From: Lentisphaeria bacterium
Lineage (GTDB): Bacteria; Verrucomicrobiota; Lentisphaeria; Victivallales; UBA1829
DNA: 5,109 nt
Reading direction: 5' to 3'
Assembly (NCBI GenBank): GCA_019408975.1
Contig: DXVA01000327.1
Coordinates: forward strand, 1-5,109
Below the pieces are notes generated by a model, which had not been told where the DNA came from, did no database searches, and saw only the letters and a list, made by a program, of their open reading frames with translations. The stretch's first letter is position 1. Each line of letters starts with the position of its first letter. A program made the translations under genes and the position numbers. This document shows positions 4,997 through 5,109 of this stretch, one piece after another.

Positions 4997-5109
4997 CGCT
5001 TCGGGAACTTGCCGCCCTCGCGGATGCGCGGGGGCGCTTTGAATGGGAGCAGACTGCAAGCCTGATGGCGCTCATCGTCAACCTGATGCGCGATCCGAAG
5101 AAGAACAAG
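4942..5109 (+). CDS. Tail chaperone T-domain, -1 frame, 3' partial (probable GT frameshift extension)
   Basis: In the -1 phase relative to the chaperone gene, bases 4942-5109 encode a sensible protein: DDLILRLAGIAGVNPDPLTL, then RELAALADARGRFEWEQTAS, then LMALIVNLMRDPKKNK, still open at the right edge. This resembles the small T-type segment that follows gpG in many siphophages ('PLTLREL...A..R...W..TA.L.ALI.N..RDPKK'), which recruits tail tube subunits during assembly. The frame is open back to 4798, but it contains no ATG, GTG or TTG before 5065, which is already inside the conserved stretch. Expression as a frameshift fusion with the preceding chaperone is therefore the simplest reading. 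The upstream limit given here is where the protein begins to look real; the junction itself is unknown. Confidence 0.65.

Overview
This window is a stretch of a tailed-phage (siphovirus-like) virion-assembly operon, either a prophage or a free phage genome. All eight complete or nearly complete genes lie on the + strand, packed head to tail with short gaps or 1-4 base stop/start overlaps. I see no integrase, tRNA, attachment site, CRISPR array or insertion sequence, so the host cannot be fixed. The GC-rich third positions and strong AGGAG-type ribosome binding sites fit a GC-rich bacterium. The protein types resemble, from memory, phage proteins of Lentisphaerota/Planctomycetota or Desulfovibrio-like hosts; this host guess is weak.

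Head block (1-2618). A single long reading frame, open at the left edge, joins a prohead-protease domain, a Pro/Lys/Glu-rich linker with heptapeptide repeats, a scaffold-like helical segment and a major capsid protein. A strong ribosome binding site and ATG inside it (487) suggest that linker, scaffold and capsid are also made as a separate, more abundant product. Next comes a DUF2190-type capsid decoration or head-fibre protein with a C-terminal trimerisation-like helix.

Connector block (2618-3983). In order: a probable head-tail adaptor, a 78-residue protein with one membrane segment and no assigned role, a probable tail terminator/completion protein, and an HK97 gp10-like neck or tail-completion protein. 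The genes overlap or nearly touch, as in a translationally coupled cassette.

Tail block (3998-5109). A tail tube protein is followed by a tail assembly chaperone. The chaperone's 3' end overlaps a conserved-looking reading frame in the -1 phase that has no usable start codon and runs off the right edge. This is the classic G/GT arrangement expected to use programmed -1 frameshifting. A T-TTT-TTC heptamer lies immediately after the last -1-frame stop, with potential base pairing 7 nt downstream.

The order (protease, capsid, decoration, connectors, tube, chaperone) is the usual siphophage order, and a tape-measure gene would be expected just past the right edge. I see no defence or other accessory system. 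The points most worth checking are the nested protease/capsid arrangement, the chaperone frameshift, and the small membrane protein inside the connector block.
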